DNA from: Ignavibacteria bacterium UBA961
GTDB lineage: Bacteria > Bacteroidota > Ignavibacteria > Kapaibacteriales > UBA961
Length of the DNA stretch: 7,530 nucleotides
Direction of reading: 5' to 3'
Assembly (NCBI GenBank): GCA_002293005.1
Contig: DBCJ01000052.1
Location: 1,192 to 8,721 of the forward strand
Under the pieces are notes generated by a model. The model had not been told where the DNA came from. It saw only the letters and a program-made list of their open reading frames with translations, and searched no databases. Within the stretch, counting starts at the first letter, position 1; each line of letters begins with the position of its first letter. Position numbers and translations under genes: made by a program. Below are positions 1 to 6,608 of this stretch, one piece after another.

Positions 1-95
1 CCAAATGCTTGCAATACCGCTTCATTAGTGATTCCGCGTTCTCTCAAAATCTGCACGAGACCTGCTCGAGCTTCAGTATAAAAATGTCGACTCAT
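1..95 (-). CDS. pcm: Protein-L-isoaspartate O-methyltransferase-like protein, N-terminus (partial)
   Basis: The frame opens with ATG at 95 and runs off the left edge after 31 complete codons. The visible protein has the pattern R-x-x-LV-x-x-LRERGI-x-x-EAVL-x-AF. This is the usual N-terminal helix of protein-L-isoaspartate methyltransferase (RxxMVxxLxxRGIxDexVLxAf, normally followed by VPRHxF, which would lie outside the window). The enzyme uses S-adenosylmethionine to methylate isoaspartyl residues in damaged proteins and start their repair. An in-frame TGA lies nine bases upstream of the ATG, so this start is forced unless a rare codon is used; no strong Shine-Dalgarno is visible. It lies 49 nt downstream of cdaA on the same strand and may be the last gene of that unit. 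The call rests on about 30 residues and the SAM-binding motifs cannot be seen. Confidence 0.6.
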   Translation of the reverse strand, partial: MSRHFYTEARAGLVQILRERGITNEAVLQAF

Positions 96-114
96 GAGTA
101 TTCACATAAGAATT

Positions 115-137
115 CCGAATCTGCTGCAAAGATTCGG
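115..137 (-). other. Inverted repeat in the cdaA-pcm gap
   Basis: CCGAATC (115-121) and GATTCGG (131-137) are perfect 7-base complements around a 9-base loop, occupying much of the 49-nt gap between the cdaA stop and the pcm-like start. On the minus strand the second arm is followed by AATTCTTATG, not by a T-run, so it is not a standard intrinsic terminator. It could weaken read-through, protect the cdaA message end, or be a small operator. The repeat is seen directly; its role is unknown. Confidence 0.4.
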
Positions 138-144
138 GGGATGA

Positions 145-933
145 TTAATCTGTATCAGAAATAGCGCCTGATGACAGATATTTTTGTAATAAACCGGGGA
201 AGGTCTTGATGCCGATTTGTTGAGTGAGATGTCCTTCGCGTGCAATTGAAATCGAGCCGGTTTCCTCAGAAACAATCACGATTACGGCATCAGACTGCTC
301 TGACAGACCAAGTGCTGCTCGATGTCTTGTTCCGAGATTACCCAAATCAGATCTCGACATCGTGCTGAGAGGCAATACACATTTCGCTGCCGTTATCATG
401 TCATTTTCAATGATAACTGCACCATCATGCAAAGGCGATTTTGGATTGAACACTGAAAGAAGAAGTTCAGAACTGACCAATGCTTGTATCGGAACACCTG
501 TGTCTATGGTCATTTTGATATTCTGCGATCTCGGAAACACAATCAAAGCTCCGACATGTCTGTCTGACAATTCTTTCACAGCCTCTACTATATCATTCAG
601 AGATTGTGAAATGTTTTTCTTTACGATCACCCGAAATAATTTTGTTCGCGTGATAAGCAATAATACTCTTCGAATTTCAGGTTGAAACAGAATGATGAAT
701 GCAATGAGCCAGATATCGGCAATTGCGCGCAGAATCCAATTCAGCGCTTTAAGATTAAGCGATTGCGTGATGAATGACACAATCAACATGAGGATAAAAC
801 CTAGCAAGATTCTCACTGCGATTGTATCGCGTAATACGGAATACAAAGCAAAGAACAGTATTGTCACGATCCCAATGTCCAGCACATCGATCAATGTAAT
901 CTGGAGAAAACCTATGCGAAACAATTCGATCAT
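145..933 (-). CDS. cdaA: Diadenylate cyclase CdaA (DisA_N/DAC domain membrane protein)
   Basis: This enzyme condenses two ATP into the second messenger cyclic di-AMP at the inner membrane. The 262-residue protein has three hydrophobic helices at about 15-33, 40-58 and 66-83, then the FQPEIRR motif (83-89) that marks the CdaA class. The DAC catalytic domain follows at about 105-235. Its two signature motifs are intact: DGA at 170-172 (in SPLHDGAVII) and RHR at 203-205 (in GTRHRAALGLSE), followed by SEETGSIS at 222-229. Length and architecture are normal for CdaA (about 270 residues). It starts 11 nt after the lepB stop and is probably co-transcribed. The partners known from Firmicutes, cdaR (YbbR) and glmM, are not next to it. 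c-di-AMP usually governs potassium, osmolyte and cell-wall homeostasis; that role here is inferred from the family. Confidence 0.95.
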   Translation of the reverse strand: MIELFRIGFLQITLIDVLDIGIVTILFFALYSVLRDTIAVRILLGFILMLIVSFITQSLNLKALNWILRAIADIWLIAFIILFQPEIRRVLLLITRTKLFRVIVKKNISQSLNDIVEAVKELSDRHVGALIVFPRSQNIKMTIDTGVPIQALVSSELLLSVFNPKSPLHDGAVIIENDMITAAKCVLPLSTMSRSDLGNLGTRHRAALGLSEQSDAVIVIVSEETGSISIAREGHLTQQIGIKTFPGLLQKYLSSGAISDTD

Positions 934-944
934 GACTTATTTGC

Positions 945-1892
945 TCAGCGAATGATCGTACCGATGCGTGACCATCGGATGGATGAAATCTTTTTGAAAA
1001 GATCAGAGATTGGACGACCCGTATCCCATGACCAATACACAATCATGGGAGTTCCAATGATACTCTCCATCGGAATGAATCCCCAATATCTGCTGTCCTC
1101 ACTATTATTACGATTATCACCCAATCCAAAGCAATAATCTTTTTCAACTGTATATATTGATGTCTTTTTTCCATCAATCAAAATGGCATCACCATCAATG
1201 GCAATGGAATGTCCTTCACGGCGAATAAACACTTCCCACTGAATCGCATTATCCTTAGTGATGGCAATTCGGTCACCTTTCTTTGGTATACGCATCGGTC
1301 CCCAATCATCTCGGGTATTTCCACTTCCAATTGGGAATGAGTGATCTTTTTGTGCTTGCAACCACTGCTCTTTATATTCAGAAGGAGGTTCCATGGAGAG
1401 ATCGAATTTCCCATCTTTTGGTAATCTAAATTCGTTCCCATTGACATAGACTCTTGTTTTACGGATCTCGATTGTATCTCCGGCAATGCCGACACATCGC
1501 TTTAAGTAATAAGTAAAATCTCTCGGCTCCACATCATCTCTGTCACCCGGATAAATAAAGACAATCACATCTCCGACCTTCGGTGTTGAATAACCGGGCA
1601 GGCGCAAAAATGGGAGTGGCTTATTGATGAATGGAACCATTTGGGGTGTTGATGGTGCATATATCAATCTATTCACGAATACAAAATCACCCGTTGCAAC
1701 AGTATTTTCCATCGAACCTGTTGGAACGACGAATGATCCGAAAAGCAGACCATTAACAATCATGATGAAAAACACCGCACCGAACATGGTTTTGAACCAT
1801 GAAACTATATGCTCAATCGGAGTTTCGGGCTCTTTGCGTTTTGCATCACGAGCTTTTTTCCATTCCTTGTATCTATTGATCCATTCGGTCAT
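945..1892 (-). CDS. lepB: Signal peptidase I (family S26)
   Basis: This membrane protease removes Sec and Tat signal peptides on the outer face of the inner membrane using a Ser-Lys dyad. Counting from ATG 1892 the protein has 315 residues. A charged cytoplasmic N-terminus (1-28) is followed by one transmembrane helix at about 36-56. The nucleophile is Ser60 in PTGSMENT, which is PSGSMEPT in many other lineages. The general base is Lys131 in YYLKRCVGIAGD, and the conserved GDNRNNSEDSRYWGFIP block lies near the C-terminus. The frame is open further, to 1946, but that start would overlap the upstream lipoprotein gene by 28 nt and lacks a ribosome site. ATG 1892 is preceded by a modest GAGAA and leaves a 26-nt gap. 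The region between Ser60 and Lys131 is long, as in FCB-group enzymes. It does not process the neighbouring lipoproteins, which need LspA. Confidence 0.94.
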   Translation of the reverse strand: MTEWINRYKEWKKARDAKRKEPETPIEHIVSWFKTMFGAVFFIMIVNGLLFGSFVVPTGSMENTVATGDFVFVNRLIYAPSTPQMVPFINKPLPFLRLPGYSTPKVGDVIVFIYPGDRDDVEPRDFTYYLKRCVGIAGDTIEIRKTRVYVNGNEFRLPKDGKFDLSMEPPSEYKEQWLQAQKDHSFPIGSGNTRDDWGPMRIPKKGDRIAITKDNAIQWEVFIRREGHSIAIDGDAILIDGKKTSIYTVEKDYCFGLGDNRNNSEDSRYWGFIPMESIIGTPMIVYWSWDTGRPISDLFKKISSIRWSRIGTIIR

Positions 1893-1918
1893 TGAAATTC
1901 TCGAAAATATAAGTGAAA

Positions 1919-2398
1919 TTATTGCCATTGAATGAGATAATACCAACCATCCATTTGATTATATAGCATTCGTAATGCCTCTGGTGCAGTATCATCACCT
2001 TGATAATCCACAATGGATTTTCCACGAATCACACCATCTTTGGTATGAATCACTTTGAATAATACTGATGGCATATCGGTAACACCTTGCTTTACATATT
2101 TTGCCTGCAATTCATTCACATTCACTTTCTCAATTGAATTGAGCAATGAAGTGATGGAGTCCTTGGAAACACTTCCTATTCTCTTCCCTTTTACCGGAAC
2201 ATTGAGAAATCCTTCATATTCAATCGTTCCATCACCATGAACGGTCATTGAATAGACAGGACAATTTCCTCTGCAGGCAGTTCTCTCAAGAGTGATGCTA
2301 TATGCTTCAGGGGAATCCTTCAGTGGCACTGAACCTGTGGAGCATGACATCAACAAGAGTGTCAGGAATAGTGAAAAGAATGCAGTGCTGAATCGCAT
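1919..2398 (-). CDS. DUF6438-like lipoprotein
   Basis: A 159-residue secreted lipoprotein of unknown function. An N-terminal hydrophobic stretch (residues 4-16) ends in the lipobox LMSC, so the mature protein would begin at lipidated Cys19. The domain opens with the pattern LERTACRGNCPVYSMTV, with Cys42 and Cys46, followed by GDGTIEYEG. This is the hallmark I recall for DUF6438, a small beta-rich domain common in Bacteroidota lipoproteins. A helix at about 80-96 and a second strand pair lead to the C-terminal 'DYQGDDTAPEALRMLYNQMD'. The frame is open to 2437, but ATG 2398 places the signal peptide at the N-terminus. It also lies one base after the stop of the response regulator (TAA-T-ATG), with GGAAAA just upstream, so translation is probably coupled. 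The two close cysteines may form a disulfide or bind a metal; that is a guess. The lipoprotein call is firm; the domain name is from memory. Confidence 0.82.
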   Translation of the reverse strand: MRFSTAFFSLFLTLLLMSCSTGSVPLKDSPEAYSITLERTACRGNCPVYSMTVHGDGTIEYEGFLNVPVKGKRIGSVSKDSITSLLNSIEKVNVNELQAKYVKQGVTDMPSVLFKVIHTKDGVIRGKSIVDYQGDDTAPEALRMLYNQMDGWYYLIQWQ

Positions 2399-2399
2399 A

Positions 2400-3818
2400 T
2401 TATTTTCCGGATCTGAATTTATTGACATCAATTTCATATCTACGGATTTTATTGTGTAATGTCTCGCGTGAGATTGCCAATAATACCGCCGCTTTACTCA
2501 CATTCCCACTGCACTTTTGCAATGTAGAAACAATTTTCATTTTATCTGCTCTTGCAATATCATCTTTCAATGAACCATCACTTGTGATTGAAAATTGATC
2601 ATTACCGGATACTGCTTTTGGCTGTGAATACACATGATCATTCGTTGATGCAACAGAATGTATATCTCTAATTTCAATAGTATCGGAGGATACAGTTTGC
2701 AATACCACGCGCAATGTACTTTGCAATTCTCGAACATTCCCTTTCCAAGTATGTTCTTGCAAAAATTCGATTGCTGATGGAGAGAATGATTTATTATCCA
2801 CCATTTTTTCATTATGTTTTTTCACATAGTGATCAACAATCAATGGAATATCTTCTTTCCTCTCACTCAATGGAGGGATGGTGATTTCACATTCTCTCAA
2901 TCGATGATATAATTGCTCTCGGAATTTTCCTTCACGCATAGCTCCGAGCAAATCACGGTCAGTTGCGGAAATAAAACGGACATCCACTTCTTCAGGTTCA
3001 ACGGATCCGACTCTACGGATGATTTTCGTTTCAATCGGAAGCAAAAGATTTGCTTGCAATTCCAATGGCAAATCACCTATTTCATCCAAAAAGAGCGAGC
3101 CCTTATTTGCCTGATGAAATAATCCTTTTTTATTTTCATGAGCACCCGAGAATGATCCACGCACATGACCGAATAACTCACTTTGGAATAATTCTCTTGG
3201 GATATTCGGAATATCGACCGTCACAACGGGATGATGTCCTCTCTTACTCACGGCATGAATTGCTTCTGCCACCAATTTTTTTCCTGTTCCGGTTTCTCCG
3301 GTCACAAGCACATTCAAATCTGTTTTACCAAATCGAATGATTTTATCGGCAACTTTGAGCAATGCTTCACTTTTACCGATTATGCCTTGTTTTTGTATCA
3401 ATTTCAAGAGTTCTTGATGTTCTGTTTGCACTTGAAATTTTTCCAAAGTGCTCGTAAGAACATCGCGAAGACGATCAGTGGAAATGGAACTCTTTTCGAT
3501 GAAATTTACCGCTCCCATTCTGGTTGCTTTAACTGCGGTGTCAATTGTTCCTTTTCCGGAAATCATGATGACAGACAAAGCAGGATACTTTTTTTTGCTT
3601 TGTGCAAGTACATCCAAACCGTTCATTTGTGAATTCACAAATTCTATGTCCAACAACATCAAAGAATATTGTTGATGATACTGCTCCAAATGAGCAAGAG
3701 CTCCCTCGGGAGAATCACAAGAATGCGTTTTCCACCCAAAGTCCCCAATGATATCAGCCAAGGTTTCTGTAAACTCGGCATTATCATCCACCAAGAAAAT
3801 CGATATATCAGATGCCAA
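2400..3818 (-). CDS. Sigma-54-dependent response regulator (NtrC family: receiver, AAA+, Fis-type HTH)
   Basis: An activator expected to respond to phosphorylation by driving sigma-54 RNA polymerase open-complex formation. From TTG 3818 it has 472 residues. The receiver (4-125) has acidic D11-D12, phosphoacceptor D57, S87 and K109. The AAA+ domain (about 145-385) has Walker A GETGTGKK (174-181), the sigma-54 contact loop as GSFSGA (221-226, usually GAFTGA), Walker B GSLFLDE (240-246) and the arginine-finger region FREQLYHRLRE (299-309). The C-terminal Fis-like helix-turn-helix (about 427-463) contains GNVSKAA and ISRETLHNKIRRY. Oddities are SATDRDL, where ATNRDL is usual, and a receiver loop after D57 about two residues longer than in NtrC, without the Met-Pro. 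The frame is open to TTG 3860, but TTG 3818 has a G-rich Shine-Dalgarno 8 nt upstream and puts the first beta strand at the N-terminus. No histidine kinase is in the window. The target genes are unknown. Confidence 0.92.
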   Translation of the reverse strand: MASDISIFLVDDNAEFTETLADIIGDFGWKTHSCDSPEGALAHLEQYHQQYSLMLLDIEFVNSQMNGLDVLAQSKKKYPALSVIMISGKGTIDTAVKATRMGAVNFIEKSSISTDRLRDVLTSTLEKFQVQTEHQELLKLIQKQGIIGKSEALLKVADKIIRFGKTDLNVLVTGETGTGKKLVAEAIHAVSKRGHHPVVTVDIPNIPRELFQSELFGHVRGSFSGAHENKKGLFHQANKGSLFLDEIGDLPLELQANLLLPIETKIIRRVGSVEPEEVDVRFISATDRDLLGAMREGKFREQLYHRLRECEITIPPLSERKEDIPLIVDHYVKKHNEKMVDNKSFSPSAIEFLQEHTWKGNVRELQSTLRVVLQTVSSDTIEIRDIHSVASTNDHVYSQPKAVSGNDQFSITSDGSLKDDIARADKMKIVSTLQKCSGNVSKAAVLLAISRETLHNKIRRYEIDVNKFRSGK

Positions 3819-3891
3819 ATGAATATCCCCCCTCGCATTTGCGAGGAATAAATGAAACAATCAAACCACTTTGTTCAAATCCAACCTTCAT
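3808..3891 (-). other. Possible 27-codon leader ORF overlapping the regulator start
   Basis: ATG 3891 begins an open frame of 27 codons (MKVGFEQSGLIVSF..., ending in GGYSFGI) with its TGA at 3810-3808. It lies almost wholly in the gap between the upstream lipoprotein gene and the response regulator, runs through the hairpin and G-rich ribosome site, and stops 8 nt inside the regulator in another frame. Translating ribosomes would melt the hairpin and end near the TTG, the geometry of a coupling leader. No Shine-Dalgarno precedes the ATG and a frame this short can occur by chance, so it is offered only as a candidate. Confidence 0.2.
3827..3846 (-). promoter_or_regulatory. G-rich Shine-Dalgarno partly inside a hairpin, upstream of the response regulator
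   Basis: On the minus strand GAGGGGGG (3834-3827) lies 8 nt before TTG 3818, an unusually strong ribosome site that decides this start. It overlaps a perfect inverted repeat, CCTCGC-AAAT-GCGAGG (3846-3831), whose second arm includes the GAGG of the site while the last four G remain free. The hairpin could partly hide the site and modulate translation. It is not a terminator because no T-run follows on either strand. The overlap is seen directly; regulation is inferred. Confidence 0.5.
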
Positions 3892-3899
3892 ATGTATTA

Positions 3900-4358
3900 T
3901 TATTTTGATGCCGGAACTCTCAGCATCAGTGAATCATGCAATGCCCGAAATTCTTTGCTTCCGAATGTTGAAAATTCCGGATTCCAAATAGCTTTTTTGT
4001 GGACATTGGTTTTAGTATTGATATACTCCACCGAGCGATATGACTTACCCGGCGAATATAGTGATTGTATCGCAGTAAATGTCCCGATCATATCCTGCAA
4101 AGTATTACAAAAGAAATCCACATTCACGGAATCAATGCGCTTGAGATTCATGATATCATTGCTATTTATGCGGTGCGCATTATACACTCCAAGATCTTCA
4201 GCATGGATTTCATATCCCGTAAATGATCCAGATGCAATGTCACCATCGCCCCATCGCAATATTGTGCCCATGGTTCTTTCATTGATGCATGTGGTTTTCG
4301 TACTCATGCAACCATGAAGGAATAATCCGAATATTATGACAATTACGCTTTTCATCAT
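3900..4358 (-). CDS. Uncharacterised lipoprotein
   Basis: A 152-residue secreted lipoprotein that I do not recognise. A basic start (MMK), a hydrophobic core (residues 5-14) and the lipobox LHGC give a lipidated Cys17. The mature part looks soluble, with alternating strand-like segments: 'GYEIHAEDLGVYNA' (49-62), a helix-like stretch near 79-94, a PGKSYRSVEYI strand (103-113), a basic turn, W125, and a final helix 'KEFRALHDSLM'. This order (strand-rich front, one helix, a PG-x-x-Y strand, a Trp, a C-terminal helix) recalls many small Bacteroidota hypothetical proteins and loosely the neighbouring DUF6438-like protein, but I see no clear homology. Its ATG overlaps the gltX stop as ATGA, with AAGGAAA just upstream, so it is translated in coupling with gltX. 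Met at 4355 is an alternative start. Confidence 0.75.
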   Translation of the reverse strand: MMKSVIVIIFGLFLHGCMSTKTTCINERTMGTILRWGDGDIASGSFTGYEIHAEDLGVYNAHRINSNDIMNLKRIDSVNVDFFCNTLQDMIGTFTAIQSLYSPGKSYRSVEYINTKTNVHKKAIWNPEFSTFGSKEFRALHDSLMLRVPASK

Positions 4359-5806
4359 TTTCCTTCTTGGGATATGAAGCGTTCAATTCTTCGGATACAC
4401 ACTTCCTTGCCGAGCATTTCCATTGTTTCATAGAGTCCGGCACCAACGGGTTTGCCGGTAAGAATCATACGCAAAGGATGAATGAATAATTTTGAGGCAA
4501 TTCCATTCTCCTTGGTGAATGCTCCGATTGCATCATTGATTGATATATGATTGAACTCTTCCAAACCTTTCATTATCGGAAGAAGTGATGCAATGATTGC
4601 ACCTGAATCTGCTGTCCAATGTTTTGCCTTATATTCTTCATCAATCACATAATCATCAGAGAACATATATGCGCCGAATCCAGGTACTTCATTGAGGAAT
4701 GTGATTCGCTCTCGCAATAATGTCAAAATACCTTTTGCTCTCTCATCACTTACCTCTATATGGTGGTCATGCAGAATAATCTGCAATTGAGGGAGAAGTG
4801 ACTCGGGATCTGCATTACGAAGATATTGTGCATTCATCCATTCAAGTTTCTTGGTGTCAAATACAGCACCTGCCTTATTCACTTTTTCGAGAGTAAATAA
4901 ATCAGTCAATTCCTGCATGGAGAAAATTTCTCTATCGGAAGTTGGATTCCAACCCAATAATGCCACGAAATTGATAAGTGCATCGGCAAAGAATCCTTTT
5001 TCTCTGAAACTCTTTGCGAATACATCCCCAAATCGCTTGCTCATCTTGGATTTATCCGGATTCAATAGCAGTGGAAGATGTGCGAATTTAGGCATGTCCC
5101 ATCCGAATGCCTGATACAAAAGAACATGTTTGGGAGTGGATGGGAGCCATTCCTCGCCACGAATCACATGTGAAATTTCCATAAGATGATCATCCACGAC
5201 ATTCGCGAGATGATATGTTGGAAAACCATCTGATTTCAGAAGAATTTGATCATCCACATCACGAGCATTGACTATCACTTCACCGCGAACGATATCATTA
5301 AATCTGATTTCACCGGAAACAGGCACTTTCAATCTGATGCAATAATCGGCACCTTCATCAAGCAATCGTTTTGTTTCATCGGGTCCGAGTGTATATTCAC
5401 TGCGCATGACAGTGCGATCATACTTTGCAGCAATTCCCGCATTTTTTTGTCTTTCACGCATGGCATCCAATTCCTCGGATGTGTCGAATGCGCGATATGC
5501 CATGTCTTTAGCCAATAGCTCATTCGCATATTGTCTATACAATTCTGTGCGTTCGGACTGACGATATGGACCATGAGGACCGCCCTTTTCAGGACTTTCA
5601 TCGAATTCCATTCCGGCCCATCGAGAGATGTCAATGATATTTTCTTCTGCGCCTTCAACAAATCTGGTTTGATCTGTATCTTCTATGCGAAGAATGCAAG
5701 CACCGCCATGATGTCTGGCAAATAAATAATTATACAGTGCTGTCCTCAAACCACCGATATGAAGGAAGCCCGTTGGGGATGGCGCAAATCGAACTCTTAC
5801 TGACAT
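4355..5806 (-). CDS. gltX: Glutamyl-tRNA synthetase
   Basis: This class I synthetase attaches glutamate to tRNA-Glu in the cytoplasm; in lineages with GatCAB it may also load tRNA-Gln, which cannot be decided here. From ATG 5806 it has 483 residues, a normal length. The catalytic Rossmann fold starts RVRFAPSPTGFLHIGGLRTA, with the HIGH motif as HIGG at 16-19. ILRIEDTDQTR follows at 38-48, and the KMSKS loop reads KMSKR at 254-258. The C-terminal helical anticodon-binding region is complete, ending ICIRRIERFISQEGK-like; this excludes the short GluQ-RS paralogue. Positions that often carry zinc ligands (after residue 103, AYRAFDT instead of AYxCFC) lack cysteines, so it is probably a zinc-free form. 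The frame is open to TTG 5830, but ATG 5806 has AGGA just upstream and begins where family members do. It lies 20 nt after queD and overlaps the next gene by 4 nt. Confidence 0.96.
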   Translation of the reverse strand: MSVRVRFAPSPTGFLHIGGLRTALYNYLFARHHGGACILRIEDTDQTRFVEGAEENIIDISRWAGMEFDESPEKGGPHGPYRQSERTELYRQYANELLAKDMAYRAFDTSEELDAMRERQKNAGIAAKYDRTVMRSEYTLGPDETKRLLDEGADYCIRLKVPVSGEIRFNDIVRGEVIVNARDVDDQILLKSDGFPTYHLANVVDDHLMEISHVIRGEEWLPSTPKHVLLYQAFGWDMPKFAHLPLLLNPDKSKMSKRFGDVFAKSFREKGFFADALINFVALLGWNPTSDREIFSMQELTDLFTLEKVNKAGAVFDTKKLEWMNAQYLRNADPESLLPQLQIILHDHHIEVSDERAKGILTLLRERITFLNEVPGFGAYMFSDDYVIDEEYKAKHWTADSGAIIASLLPIMKGLEEFNHISINDAIGAFTKENGIASKLFIHPLRMILTGKPVGAGLYETMEMLGKEVCIRRIERFISQEGK

Positions 5807-5826
5807 ATTTCCTGCTTTGAATCTGA

Positions 5827-6258
5827 TCAATTGGTATAAATGTGCACTGCTTCGGCAAAGGTATTTTCCGTTTCACGCAAACGAATGCGTAATTCGGAAA
5901 TATTTGAAAAAACCTCAAAACCAGGAATAAGCTCACGAAGCATATAATGAGCAATATTCTCTGCCGTGGAATAAAAGTCCACGGTATTCACTTTCATGGG
6001 ATGATTCTTGAAAAATTCCATCAGTATTGAATCCGTTGAATCCAAAAGGAATGAATGATCCAAGCGATCAATCAATGGTTGTACAAGTGCTTTCATGTCG
6101 AAATAATCAATCACCATCCCGGTTGCGGGATCAATGGTTCCGACAATTTCAACGCGCATGGTATATGAATGACCATGAATATTCTGACAACCACCTTGAT
6201 GAAAAGGAAGTCGATGACCCATCTCCCAATGAAATTCTTTGGCGATTCGGGATTCCAT
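5827..6258 (-). CDS. queD: 6-carboxy-5,6,7,8-tetrahydropterin synthase QueD
   Basis: This enzyme converts 7,8-dihydroneopterin triphosphate to 6-carboxytetrahydropterin, the second step from GTP toward queuosine. The 143-residue protein is one PTPS/QueD domain. Zinc ligands are His15, His28 and His30. The catalytic Cys24 sits in the CxxxHGH signature (CQNIHGH) that separates QueD from eukaryotic PTPS. Asp67-His68 (LDHSFLLD) complete the catalytic set. STAENIA (97-103) and ETENTFAE (129-136) supply the substrate-binding glutamates. The ATG lies one base after the queF stop, with a strong AGGAG (6268-6264) overlapping the end of queF, which fixes the start and suggests coupled translation. The pairing with queF supports the queuosine assignment over a biopterin role. 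QueE and QueC are not in the window. Confidence 0.93.
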   Translation of the reverse strand: MESRIAKEFHWEMGHRLPFHQGGCQNIHGHSYTMRVEIVGTIDPATGMVIDYFDMKALVQPLIDRLDHSFLLDSTDSILMEFFKNHPMKVNTVDFYSTAENIAHYMLRELIPGFEVFSNISELRIRLRETENTFAEAVHIYTN

Positions 6259-6259
6259 C

Positions 6260-6598
6260 TTATCTCCTATGAGAAGCGGTGATGACGCTTGACATTCCGC
6301 CTCTCATGCCCCAATCTGTTGTGATGGTCATTTCAAGTGGATTGCAACGCTCAACCAAATCATCGAGGATTTTATTGGTAACCGCTTCATAGAAAATACC
6401 CATGTTCCTAAATTCAAGGAAATAGTATTTGAGCGATTTCAATTCAAGGCAAATTGCATCAGGAATATAGTCAATGGTCACGGTTGCGAAGTCCGGAAGT
6501 CCAGTCAATGGACATACAGAAGTGAACTCATGCAAGACATGTTTGATGCGGTACTGTCTTCCGACAGCGGGATTTGGGAATGTTTCTAAACGATCCAT
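6260..6598 (-). CDS. queF: NADPH-dependent 7-cyano-7-deazaguanine reductase QueF (short, unimodal type)
   Basis: This enzyme reduces the nitrile preQ0 to the amine preQ1 with NADPH, making the base that tRNA-guanine transglycosylase inserts at the wobble position of Asp, Asn, His and Tyr tRNAs. The 112-residue protein is a single tunnelling-fold domain. The nucleophile is Cys29 and the acid Asp36 (TSVCPLTGLPDFAT), the same 7-residue spacing as in the Bacillus enzyme. The diagnostic LELKSLKYYFLEFRNMG follows at 51-67. It is shorter than the Bacillus form of about 165 residues but matches the short variants found in other phyla. It is the first gene of the minus-strand run and diverges from rlmB. 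No Shine-Dalgarno is visible before ATG 6598, and no preQ1 riboswitch is recognisable in the 85-bp leader. Confidence 0.95.
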   Translation of the reverse strand: MDRLETFPNPAVGRQYRIKHVLHEFTSVCPLTGLPDFATVTIDYIPDAICLELKSLKYYFLEFRNMGIFYEAVTNKILDDLVERCNPLEMTITTDWGMRGGMSSVITASHRR

Positions 6599-6608
6599 GG
6601 AATTACTG

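Noticed and set aside
224..685. Plus-strand open frame antisense to cdaA
   Set aside because: It lies inside a strongly supported gene on the other strand, has no recognisable domain and no ribosome site.
1893..1946. Longer LepB N-terminus of 18 extra residues
   Set aside because: It overlaps the upstream gene by 28 nt and adds a hydrophobic stretch not typical of the family; ATG 1892 has a better ribosome site.
3231..3632. Plus-strand open frame antisense to the response regulator
   Set aside because: It is rich in Phe, Cys and His, as expected from the complement of a coding strand, and overlaps intact AAA+ and receiver motifs.
3831..3846. Intrinsic terminator after the lipoprotein gene
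   Set aside because: The GC-rich stem is followed by GGGG on the minus strand and AATAAATG on the plus strand, with no T-run.
3819..3860. Response regulator starting at TTG 3860
   Set aside because: It would add 14 residues before the first receiver strand, and the strongest ribosome site lies downstream, next to TTG 3818.
3871..4317. 148-codon plus-strand open frame antisense to the unknown lipoprotein
   Set aside because: The minus-strand frame has a lipobox, a Shine-Dalgarno and coupling to gltX; the plus frame has no signal peptide or family pattern and would be an isolated gene against the operon.
4355..5806. gltX as GluQ-RS, given the queuosine neighbours
   Set aside because: GluQ-RS is about 300 residues and lacks the anticodon-binding region; this protein has 483 residues with that region intact.
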